DNA of 6,175 bases from contig JAFDBU010000130.1 of NCBI GenBank assembly GCA_019313095.1, positions 1 to 6,175 of the forward strand, read 5' to 3'. Position numbers and translations under genes: made by a program. This DNA comes from Deltaproteobacteria bacterium (lineage in GTDB: Bacteria > Desulfobacterota > Desulfobulbia > Desulfobulbales > BM004). The notes below the pieces were generated by a model that ran no database searches, was not told the origin of the DNA, and saw nothing but the letters and a program-made list of their open reading frames with translations. Shown one piece after another: positions 1-5,703 of this stretch; the first letter of the stretch is position 1, and each line of letters opens with the position of its first letter.

Positions 1-489
1 ATAGAGGCAGCCAAAATGCCCGGCAGGGGAGGGTTGACACTCACCGGTAAACTTGGTGAAGTCATGAAGGAATCTGCCACCGCGGCCATGACCTATCTGC
101 GTTCTAAGTCGAATACTTTCAATATCGCCGATTCTGTTTTTTCTGAAATAGATACTCACATCCATGTTCCGGAAGGCGCCATCGCGAAGGACGGCCCTTC
201 GGCGGGTGTAGCCATGGTGGTCTCACTTGCATCGCTGTTCACGGCCAGACCGGTGCGCAAGGATGTGGCCATGACCGGAGAGATTACCCTGCGCGGGGAT
301 GTTCTGCCGGTCGGAGGCATCAAGGAGAAGGTTATTGCTGCGGTACGTGCGGGTATAACCGATATTATACTTCCGCATCTCAATGAAAAGGACATTATTG
401 AGCTGCCTGAAAACGTCAAAGAGGGAATAAAATTTCATCTGGTTCAGGGTATAGAAGAGGCGCTGGAGATTGCCCTTGAGAAGGATTAG
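1..489 (+). CDS. lon: ATP-dependent Lon protease, C-terminal proteolytic domain (5' partial)
   Basis: This is the C-terminal end of a LonA-type AAA+ protease, the soluble enzyme that unfolds and degrades damaged and regulatory proteins using ATP. The reading frame is open from base 1 and stops at TAG 487-489, so about 162 codons are visible and the ATPase and N-terminal domains lie outside the window. Visible hallmarks are the [14 protein letters not shown] entry into the protease domain, the DGPSAG motif with the catalytic serine (codon 199-201), and GGIKEK with the catalytic lysine (codon 322-324), which together form the Ser-Lys dyad of the family. Nothing is missing or frame-shifted in the visible part. 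The ATG at base 16 is an internal methionine, not a start. The gene ends 2 bases from the stop of the convergent gene on its right, with no obvious intervening terminator. Confidence 0.97.
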   Translation: MEAAKMPGRGGLTLTGKLGEVMKESATAAMTYLRSKSNTFNIADSVFSEIDTHIHVPEGAIAKDGPSAGVAMVVSLASLFTARPVRKDVAMTGEITLRGDVLPVGGIKEKVIAAVRAGITDIILPHLNEKDIIELPENVKEGIKFHLVQGIEEALEIALEKD

Positions 490-491
490 AT

Positions 492-1424
492 TCAGTGTTC
501 ATGGGCGGCGCAGCCTTCATTCTTGATGCTTCTGGCGGTTATGGGTTGGTCAACTGCCTGGGAAATACAGTTTTTAAACACCATATGATGGGGAAAGTAG
601 CTCTCTTTTGCCTGGCGCATACCGGGAATGCCGAGATCCTGTTCACGGTTGACATAGTCAAATCCTGTAAGTCCGTATTTTGAAAACCACTGATTTATAA
701 GTTGGCTGAGTCCCTGAATATGGTTCATGGCCTTTTCAAAATGCCAGACCGCCGTACCCGGAGATAGTTCCTCTGCCATGGCATAGGCCTGGATTGTATT
801 GTCAACCCTGATTGCCCCGCCGAGAAGCCCGAACTCATCAAAATGGGCAAATGCTTCTGCAATGGCATTGGCTTCATTGCATAAACCTGGATTACGGCCG
901 CAGTCTCTTTTGCGGCACCAGTTTTCCTGCATGGATTCACATTCTGCAACCAGTGCTGAGGTGAGAGGTAGATATTCACAGCTGTGATTATTGAGGCATT
1001 GCTTTATATGATTGCGCTTTTTGGCAAATCGCCGTCCTTCAAGGTCGGCCAGGTCTTTTACACGATAGACATAATCCGCATTATCCCGGTCCGGGTCCAC
1101 CACATAGCCGGCATCTGTTAAATCGTTTGCAGCCTGATCCGGAATACGGACTGCGCCAATGACCCTGCCGCTAAAAGCCGGCAGGACATCGTGAATTTTT
1201 GCTTGGCCCACAGGTGGCCCGAAAAGGATGTATTTATCTTCTTGCCGGGCTGCTTTAACCAGAAAGACGAGGCAGTCATCCACCTCAGAGAAAAATACCG
1301 GTCTGGAAGGCTGCCAGATAAAGAGATTGGTGAAGGTATGTTCTGAGATAACCGGCGGATGGCGGCGCAGATATTCTGATACAAGACTTCTGTCAGCCAG
1401 GGTTAAAGGGTGTACGCTGGGCAT
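492..1424 (-). CDS. DUF2156 / LPG_synthase_C domain protein (stand-alone, GNAT-like)
   Basis: A 310-residue soluble protein with no membrane segment. It resembles the DUF2156 family, the domain that in MprF transfers aminoacyl groups from tRNA to phosphatidylglycerol. Motifs I can see are KKRNH (residues 135-139), HFEKA (228-232) and NREQDLGIPGMRQAKESY (259-276), all in the order expected for the GNAT-fold half of the family. The N-terminal half (about 1-115) would be the companion GNAT-like subdomain. The flippase membrane part of MprF is absent, so a lipid lysyltransferase role cannot be assumed; the substrate of the stand-alone forms is unknown to me. A cysteine- and histidine-containing tail (about 285-310) extends beyond the conserved core. 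The ATG at 1424-1422 has an AGGA ribosome site (1431-1434) six bases upstream. It is divergent from the ispH fusion and convergent with lon. Confidence 0.85.
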   Translation of the reverse strand: MPSVHPLTLADRSLVSEYLRRHPPVISEHTFTNLFIWQPSRPVFFSEVDDCLVFLVKAARQEDKYILFGPPVGQAKIHDVLPAFSGRVIGAVRIPDQAANDLTDAGYVVDPDRDNADYVYRVKDLADLEGRRFAKKRNHIKQCLNNHSCEYLPLTSALVAECESMQENWCRKRDCGRNPGLCNEANAIAEAFAHFDEFGLLGGAIRVDNTIQAYAMAEELSPGTAVWHFEKAMNHIQGLSQLINQWFSKYGLTGFDYVNREQDLGIPGMRQAKESYFPHHMVFKNCISQAVDQPITARSIKNEGCAAHEH

Positions 1425-1530
1425 AAATAATCCTAAAACTGCTCACCTTTGCTATTTTTTATCAGCATTTCACGATCTCCGGGTACATTTGCCGGAACTT
1501 ATCACAGAGTAGCTGTTTACCGATCGTGTC

Positions 1531-1544
1531 TCAGGGCCCCCTGA
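1531..1544. repeat. Short GC-rich inverted repeat
   Basis: TCAGGG (1531-1536) and CCCTGA (1539-1544) are perfect reverse complements with two bases between them; as a hairpin the outer five pairs would close a four-base loop. There is no following run of T on either strand, so a terminator is unlikely. It could be a protein-binding palindrome or chance. Confidence 0.4.
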
Positions 1545-1549
1545 AGATA

Positions 1550-1573
1550 TTGCTCCTTATATGGTTGCTCCTT
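1550..1573. repeat. Tandem 9-base direct repeat TTGCTCCTT x2
   Basis: TTGCTCCTT occurs at 1550-1558 and again at 1565-1573, with a 15-base period and a six-base gap. It lies in the divergent gap just right of the small palindrome and left of the weak promoter-like pair, where a regulator site would be expected. No known operator is recognised. Confidence 0.45.
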
Positions 1574-1592
1574 CATTAACAAAGATCGATAT

Positions 1593-1621
1593 TTGAATTA
1601 GATAATACATCAGGCAATATT
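1593..1621 (+). promoter_or_regulatory. Weak sigma70-like promoter candidate for the ispH fusion
   Basis: TTGAAT (1593-1598) and AATATT (1616-1621) are separated by 17 bases; each matches its consensus hexamer at four of six positions. Transcription would begin near 1628 and leave a leader of roughly 120 bases. In AT-rich DNA such matches arise easily, so this is only the best candidate I could find. Confidence 0.22.
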
Positions 1622-1703
1622 CCGGTAGTTTTAATTGTTCAGCTATTGTATTAGTATGCAGTTTTTTGGGTGGGTTCCTTATGCAGGTAATGAAGATTAA
1701 TAA

Positions 1704-1741
1704 TTTAAGTGTAGTGGTTTAAGTGGCTGTAAAAGTTAAGT
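1704..1741 (+). repeat. Repeated TTAAGT words in the ispH leader
   Basis: TTTAAGTG occurs at 1704-1711 and 1718-1725 (14-base period), and TTAAGT occurs a third time at 1736-1741 inside AAAAGTTAAGT (1731-1741). The same 11-base string recurs exactly at 5616-5626, in the promoter spacer of the aminotransferase. The last copy ends 10 bases before the ispH start codon, so a bound protein could affect transcription or, as RNA, translation. No known regulator site is recognised. Confidence 0.4.
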
Positions 1742-1746
1742 TTGGC

Positions 1747-1750
1747 AGGA
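1747..1750 (+). promoter_or_regulatory. Closely spaced ribosome binding site of the ispH fusion
   Basis: The only purine-rich Shine-Dalgarno match before the ispH ATG is AGGA at 1747-1750, leaving just one base before the start codon, well short of the usual 5-9. The start itself is secure: the N-terminus MKVILAKSAGFCMGV is canonical for IspH and there is an in-frame TAA at 1737-1739. Translation initiation may therefore be weak or need another signal. Confidence 0.45.
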
Positions 1751-1751
1751 C

Positions 1752-3479
1752 ATGAAAGTAATTTTAGCAAAAAGTGCCGGTTTCTGCATGGGTGTCAGGA
1801 GAGCTGTGGAGACGACCCTGGAAGTGATCCGGAAAGAGGATACAGGAGTCTCCACTTTCGGCCCTCTTATTCATAACCCCCAAGTTCTCAATCTTTTGGA
1901 GGAGCGCGGCGTCAGGGTGCTCAGGGAAATCCCAGAAAAGGAATCAGGTACGGTAATTATCCGGGCCCATGGAGTTCCCCCTGTTGATAAGGAAAAGCTG
2001 CGACTGGCAGGCGCCAGGATTGAGGATGCGACTTGTCCTCATGTGGTCAAGGTCCAGGTAATTATTAAGAAGTATCTCAAGCAGGGCTATGCAACGGTCA
2101 TAATCGGCGACCGAAACCATGCCGAGGTTGAAGGTCTTATGGGTTTTGCCGGTAGTCTGGGTCGGGTTGTAAGCAATCTTGAGGATGTTAATAGCCTGCA
2201 GCTTGAAGGACCATATATAATCGTAAGCCAGACAACCCAGGATGAGACTATCTTTGAAGATCTGAGTCAGTCGATCCTCAAACGTTTTCCGGGAGGCAGG
2301 GTCTTCAATACCATCTGCGATGCAACACACAAACGCCAGGAAGAGGTCCGGAGTCTCTGTAAGGATGTTGAGGCAATGGTTGTGGTTGGTGGCAAAAACA
2401 GTGCCAATACAAAGCGGTTGGCGGAGATTGCGGAGGATATGGGATGTCCTGTTTTTCTGGTCGAAACCGAAGATGAACTTGACCTTGAAGAAGTATCGAA
2501 ATATGAATGTGTAGGCGTTACGGCAGGGGCCTCAACCCCTACCTGGATGATAAGCAGGGTGCTCAGGATTCTTGAGGCTATCCCCGCCAAGGGAGAGAGC
2601 AGGCTGAAACAGTATGGCTCCAGGCTGCTCTGGTTTCTTCTCGCAACCAATATCTATGTGAGCATCGCAGGCGGTGCACTCACCTATACTTCGGAAAAAC
2701 TGCAAAACAATGTGCCGGGAGCAAGCCATTTTCTGATCGCTGTATTATATCTTTTTGCCATGCACAACCTGAACCGTTTTACCGACAGAAAACTGCAGAA
2801 ATTCAATGATCCGCTGCGGACACTGTTTTATGAAAAATACCGCTGGCCGGTCCTGGTCATTTCAGCCCTGTCACTGGGGCTGGCCCTGACACTGGTATCT
2901 GAAAATGGATTAAAACCCTTTTTGCTGCTGACAGGTATGAGTATTTTCGGCATTTTTTATTCTGTGCGGGTCATCCCCAGAGCCGCTATCACAAACATCA
3001 GGGTGAGAGGCCTGAAAGAGATCCCGGGCTCCAAGACCTTCCTGGTGGCGGTAGCCTGGGCCTTTGTCACAACGCTGGTGCCGGCATTGAGCGACTCCCG
3101 TATCCCGGACCTGACGACTCTGGCGGTCCTCTTGTTTGTCCTGGTCCTTGTTTTTATCAGGAGCGCTCTATTTGATGTTTTTGAGGTGCAGGGGGATAGG
3201 ATCGTCGGCAGAGAGACGCTGCCCGTCTGTATCGGTGAACATAAAACAATTTATATACTGCATATTCTGATGGTGATACTGGTTTTGCTGCTGCTGCTTA
3301 TGCCGTTGGCGGGCTTCATGTCAGGGGTCTCATTCTGGCTGCTGCCCGGCATAGTATATATTTTCGGTCTGACCCAATTATACCGCAAAGGCATGATAAC
3401 CCAGGGCCCCAAATTGGAATTCTGTCTGGAAACAGTTTTTTACCTGCTGGCCGGGCTTGCCTGGCTGGCAAAGGTATAA
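1752..3479 (+). CDS. ispH: IspH (HMBPP reductase) fused to a UbiA-like polytopic membrane domain
   Basis: One uninterrupted 575-codon frame. Residues 1-280 form a complete IspH/LytB, the [4Fe-4S] enzyme that reduces HMBPP to IPP and DMAPP in the last MEP-pathway step. Cluster cysteines are C12 (GFCMGV), C95 (DATCPH) and C189 (TICDAT); substrate-pocket residues include H41, H73, H123, E125 (HAEVEG), T161-T162 and KNSANT (215-220). After a short linker (about 281-290), residues 291-575 carry eight or nine hydrophobic segments, as in UbiA prenyltransferases. UbiA signatures in order are NRFTD (341-345) for motif I, FYSVR (402-406), LKEIPGSK (421-428), and DVFEVQGDR (475-483) followed by GRETLP. 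Motif I keeps only the middle aspartate (D345; R342 and Q349 replace the others), and motif II has E478 and Q480 in place of the usual acidic residues. IspH activity is very likely; prenyltransferase activity is uncertain. The ftsY gene starts 70 bases downstream. Confidence 0.93.
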   Translation: MKVILAKSAGFCMGVRRAVETTLEVIRKEDTGVSTFGPLIHNPQVLNLLEERGVRVLREIPEKESGTVIIRAHGVPPVDKEKLRLAGARIEDATCPHVVKVQVIIKKYLKQGYATVIIGDRNHAEVEGLMGFAGSLGRVVSNLEDVNSLQLEGPYIIVSQTTQDETIFEDLSQSILKRFPGGRVFNTICDATHKRQEEVRSLCKDVEAMVVVGGKNSANTKRLAEIAEDMGCPVFLVETEDELDLEEVSKYECVGVTAGASTPTWMISRVLRILEAIPAKGESRLKQYGSRLLWFLLATNIYVSIAGGALTYTSEKLQNNVPGASHFLIAVLYLFAMHNLNRFTDRKLQKFNDPLRTLFYEKYRWPVLVISALSLGLALTLVSENGLKPFLLLTGMSIFGIFYSVRVIPRAAITNIRVRGLKEIPGSKTFLVAVAWAFVTTLVPALSDSRIPDLTTLAVLLFVLVLVFIRSALFDVFEVQGDRIVGRETLPVCIGEHKTIYILHILMVILVLLLLLMPLAGFMSGVSFWLLPGIVYIFGLTQLYRKGMITQGPKLEFCLETVFYLLAGLAWLAKV

Positions 3480-3549
3480 AACAGAATGAGGACAAAATCA
3501 TCACCGGGGAATAATAGTATATTGACTATAACAGTTCATGGAGTAATAG
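3480..3549. other. Short gap between the ispH fusion and ftsY
   Basis: Seventy bases with no terminator-like hairpin plus T-tract. A small imperfect stem (ATAGT 3514-3518 with ACTAT 3525-3529) is present. The ftsY Shine-Dalgarno GGAG lies at 3540-3543, six bases before the ATG. TTGACT at 3522-3527 resembles a -35 box, but the corresponding -10 would fall on the start codon, so I do not call a promoter. Read-through from ispH into ftsY is the simplest reading. Confidence 0.5.
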
Positions 3550-4683
3550 ATGTTAGGGTGGTTTAAAAAGAAAAAAAAGACCAGAACGGAAGCAGTTCCT
3601 GCTGCCGAGATATCCCCGGAAGAGACACAGGCCGAAGATAATAATGGGGCAGGAGAAACTGCTTATGAAAGTTTTCCTGAAGCAATACAGGATGCCGTTA
3701 ATGAAGAGGCGGCACGGGCAGAGCCGGCCCGGAACGAAGCAAAGAGTGAACAGAAAGGGTTATTCCGGCGCCTGCAGGAGGGATTGAAAAAAACCCGGGA
3801 TTCTTTTGTAAGCCGGGTGGATATCCTGTTTCTCGGCAGGAAAGAGATCGATGGGGAACTTCTTGATGAACTCGAGGAAATTTTGATTACAGCAGACCTT
3901 GGAGTTGATACCACCCTGGATCTTCTCGAAGAAATACGTCTTAAGGTGTCACGCAAAGAGCTTAAGGATCCCCAGGTTTTGAAACTTGTCCTGAAAGACA
4001 AAATTTTAGCCCTTTTTGAGGGTTATGACGAGACTGCCATGCAAATGCCTGCCACAGGCCCCTTTGTTATCATGGTGGTCGGTGTCAACGGAGTCGGCAA
4101 AACGACCACCATAGGAAAGATCGCTAACAAGTTCACCCGTTCCGGACAGAAAGTGCTGCTGATTGCGGCGGATACTTTCCGGGCTGCAGCCATTGATCAA
4201 TTGCAGATATGGGGTGAGCGGGTAGGTGCGGAGGTGGTGGCCAGAAATCAGGGCGCGGACCCATCATCGGTTATATATGACGGTCTGGATTATGCCGCAA
4301 CAAAAGATTTTGATGTCATAATTGTCGATACCGCCGGACGGCTGCATACAAAGGTGAACCTCATGGAAGAACTGAAGAAGATCAAAAGGGTGATCAATAA
4401 AAAAATAGCGGGAGCGCCCCATGAGGTTATGCTTATCCTGGATGCAACAACAGGGCAGAACAGTATATCCCAGGCCAGGCTCTTCAACGAAGCTGTCGAC
4501 CTGACGGGACTGACCCTGACCAAACTTGATGGCACTGCCAAGGGAGGTATTGTCGTCCATATCTCCCATGATTTTAATATCCCCATCAGGTTTATAGGTA
4601 TCGGTGAAAAACTTGATGATCTGCGCGATTTTGATCCCGTGGAATTTATCGAGGCACTTTTTGCCAACGGTTCCCGCGCCTAG
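3550..4683 (+). CDS. ftsY: Signal recognition particle receptor FtsY
   Basis: A 377-residue SRP-family GTPase that docks SRP-ribosome complexes at the inner membrane for co-translational insertion through SecYEG. The N-terminus (MLGW followed by a phenylalanine and five lysines) looks like the amphipathic membrane-targeting helix. Residues about 11-68 form a short acidic A-region, much shorter than in E. coli FtsY. The N domain spans about 70-160 and the G domain about 170-377. GTPase motifs are all present: GVNGVGKTTT (178-187, G1), DTFRAAA (208-214), DTAGR (260-264, G3), TKLDGTAKGG (324-333, G4) and GIGEKLDDL (350-358, G5). These separate FtsY from Ffh, as does the absence of a methionine-rich M domain. 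The gene is intact. GGAG lies six bases upstream of the ATG. It sits between the IspH-UbiA fusion and a DjlA-like gene, probably in one transcript. Confidence 0.97.
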   Translation: MLGWFKKKKKTRTEAVPAAEISPEETQAEDNNGAGETAYESFPEAIQDAVNEEAARAEPARNEAKSEQKGLFRRLQEGLKKTRDSFVSRVDILFLGRKEIDGELLDELEEILITADLGVDTTLDLLEEIRLKVSRKELKDPQVLKLVLKDKILALFEGYDETAMQMPATGPFVIMVVGVNGVGKTTTIGKIANKFTRSGQKVLLIAADTFRAAAIDQLQIWGERVGAEVVARNQGADPSSVIYDGLDYAATKDFDVIIVDTAGRLHTKVNLMEELKKIKRVINKKIAGAPHEVMLILDATTGQNSISQARLFNEAVDLTGLTLTKLDGTAKGGIVVHISHDFNIPIRFIGIGEKLDDLRDFDPVEFIEALFANGSRA

Positions 4684-4729
4684 TTGTCATACGAGAATAA
4701 TATCCTCTGACTGAAGGTTTGCTAATCCT
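4684..4729. other. Short gap between ftsY and the djlA-like gene
   Basis: Forty-six bases without a terminator or clear promoter. The likely ribosome site is GAAGG (4713-4717), 12 bases before the ATG and therefore longer-spaced than optimal. An in-frame TGA at 4712-4714 leaves the ATG at 4730 as the first possible start. Co-transcription with ftsY is likely. Confidence 0.5.
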
Positions 4730-5566
4730 ATGGAATACAGACGACACGAACAGCCGGGCTGCGGAGGCTGCCTCCTGCTGCTCCTCCTGTTGATCTTTCT
4801 CTCAGGAGGCGCTCCTCTGTTATTCGAGTTTCTCGGGCTGCTTGCCTTCATAATCCTTTTTCTGCTGTTATTAGGTGTGGCGGCATTCTGGGCCTTTACC
4901 TTTTACATCAAACGTCAGATAAGCACCTATGAGAAGTCTCAAACCGAAACTCATAATACCTTTGTTTATCTGCTGGTTAATATCCTGGTCAAAATAGCCC
5001 AGGTTGACGGCAAGGTCACCCGGGATGAAGTCAGGGCAATACGCCATTTCTTTCAGTACAACCTGCGCTACCCGCAAAACCAGCTTTACTGGATAAAAGA
5101 ACTCATAAAAGAGGCGTTGGTATCCACCGTCAGCATTGATAACCTGCTGCAGGAATTCAGGCAGAAATTCGCCTATGAGCCCAGACTGATACTGCTGGAG
5201 TTGATCTACCAGGTGCTTTACACCAATGATGAGGTGTCGCAGGCAGAGCTGCAGCTGGCAGTCAATATCGGCAACTATCTGGGCATCTCAGCCTATGATC
5301 AAAGATCCATTGCCGCTAAATATCAGGCCCGGTTCAGATCAGCAGCCCAGGCTGAAGAAGTTGCCGAGGAAAAATATTATGCGATTCTGGGACTTGCACC
5401 GGGGGCCGGCTTCAGTGAGATCAAGGCGGCTTATCGCAAATTGAGCATGCAGTATCACCCTGACAAGGTAGGACACCTGGGTGAGGAGTTTAAAAAGGTG
5501 GCTGAAGAAAAAATGAAGGAGATCAACAGTGCCTATGATTTCCTGAAAAAAAAATACGGGCAATAA
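4730..5566 (+). CDS. DjlA-like membrane-anchored TerB and J-domain co-chaperone
   Basis: A 278-residue protein with the domain order of DjlA: membrane anchor, TerB-like helical domain, C-terminal J domain. Residues about 13-60 are very hydrophobic, either two closely spaced membrane helices with a break near SGGAP (25-29) or one long anchor. A CGGC pair (residues 11-14) precedes them. Residues about 75-190 look TerB-like, with AQVDGKVTRDE (90-100) and the second acidic turn TNDEVSQAEL (165-174). Residues 215-276 are a J domain with KYYAILGL, AAYRKLSMQYHPD (HPD at 243-245) and a closing NSAYDFLKKKYG helix. The intact HPD means it should stimulate a DnaK-type ATPase, with the J domain presumably in the cytoplasm. 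Adjacent to ftsY, it could act on membrane proteins or on the envelope; that is inference. I do not assign djlA outright because the anchor differs in length from the E. coli form. Confidence 0.88.
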   Translation: MEYRRHEQPGCGGCLLLLLLLIFLSGGAPLLFEFLGLLAFIILFLLLLGVAAFWAFTFYIKRQISTYEKSQTETHNTFVYLLVNILVKIAQVDGKVTRDEVRAIRHFFQYNLRYPQNQLYWIKELIKEALVSTVSIDNLLQEFRQKFAYEPRLILLELIYQVLYTNDEVSQAELQLAVNIGNYLGISAYDQRSIAAKYQARFRSAAQAEEVAEEKYYAILGLAPGAGFSEIKAAYRKLSMQYHPDKVGHLGEEFKKVAEEKMKEINSAYDFLKKKYGQ

Positions 5567-5611
5567 GCAAAGGGATCCGGGCAACAGATCAGAGCACGTA
5601 GGTTCTTGTCA

Positions 5612-5640
5612 TTGGAAAAGTTAAGTGTTTTTGCTATACA
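5612..5640 (+). promoter_or_regulatory. Predicted extended -10 sigma70 promoter of the aminotransferase
   Basis: TTGGAA (5612-5617) and TATACA (5635-5640) are separated by exactly 17 bases, and the -10 box is preceded by TGC (5632-5634), fitting the extended TGn-10 form. Transcription would start near 5647, giving a leader of about 57 bases. The repeated string AAAAGTTAAGT (5616-5626) overlaps the end of the -35 box and the spacer, a position where a repressor could block RNA polymerase. Confidence 0.5.
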
Positions 5641-5661
5641 ATTAAAAAAATAAATCCCACA

Positions 5662-5678
5662 ACAGCTGCATTTGCTGT
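5662..5678 (+). other. Small stem-loop in the aminotransferase leader
   Basis: ACAGC (5662-5666) can pair with GCTGT (5674-5678) around a seven-base loop. It would lie within the predicted leader RNA, 15 bases upstream of the Shine-Dalgarno. It is only five pairs long and lacks a T-tract, so it is neither a clear terminator nor a recognised riboswitch. Confidence 0.3.
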
Positions 5679-5693
5679 AAATCAGAAATTACC

Positions 5694-5698
5694 GGAGG
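5694..5698 (+). promoter_or_regulatory. Strong Shine-Dalgarno fixing the aminotransferase start
   Basis: GGAGG lies five bases before the ATG at 5704. A second in-frame ATG at 5722 (residue 7) has no such signal, so 5704 is chosen. Confidence 0.75.
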
Positions 5699-5703
5699 GT
5701 AAA

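Larger units (their letters stand above)
1425..1751. other. Divergent intergenic region between the DUF2156 gene and the ispH fusion
   Basis: This 327-base AT-rich gap must hold the start signals for both divergent genes. I find no convincing coding region: the two tiny frames opening at ATG 1656 and ATG 1681 encode only 13-14 residues and overlap each other. What can be seen is a 14-base inverted repeat (1531-1544), a tandem 9-base direct repeat (1550-1558 and 1565-1573), a weak promoter-like pair (1593-1621), and three TTAAGT words close to the ispH start (1705-1741). I see no T-tract terminator and no recognisable riboswitch. The minus-strand promoter for the DUF2156 gene could not be identified by eye. 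Confidence 0.6.
5567..5703. other. Gap between the djlA-like gene and the aminotransferase
   Basis: A 137-base gap containing a promoter candidate (5612-5640), an AT-rich stretch, a short hairpin (5662-5678) and a strong Shine-Dalgarno (5694-5698). I see no convincing intrinsic terminator for the upstream genes. Confidence 0.5.

Noticed and set aside
1228..1512. A plus-strand frame overlapping the 5' end of the DUF2156 gene
   Set aside because: The minus-strand frame carries conserved motifs; the plus frame has none and is read as a shadow.
1656..1722. Two mini-ORFs (from ATG 1656 and ATG 1681) before ispH, as possible leader peptides
   Set aside because: Each is only 13-14 residues, they overlap in different frames, and neither has regulatory codon runs or an attenuator hairpin after it.
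3522..3550. TTGACT as a -35 box of a promoter for ftsY
   Set aside because: With a 17-base spacer the -10 would be AATAGA ending on the start codon, so the transcript would begin inside the gene.
3486..3566. A 26-codon frame overlapping the start of ftsY
   Set aside because: It has no good ribosome site and no recognisable composition; it is probably chance.
3565..3579. A canonical -1 slippery heptamer (A AAA AAG) in frame at codons 8-10 of ftsY
   Set aside because: It simply encodes the lysine run of the FtsY N-terminus. A -1 shift would stop at TAA 3639-3641 and yield a tiny product, and I see no clear stimulatory structure.
3663..4001. A long antisense frame inside ftsY (and similar ones inside ispH, lon and the DjlA-like gene)
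   Set aside because: They lie opposite well-recognised genes, have serine/arginine-rich shadow composition and carry no domain motifs.
5567..5611. A terminator after the DjlA-like gene
   Set aside because: Only a four-base GATC/GATC pairing is visible, with no T-tract.
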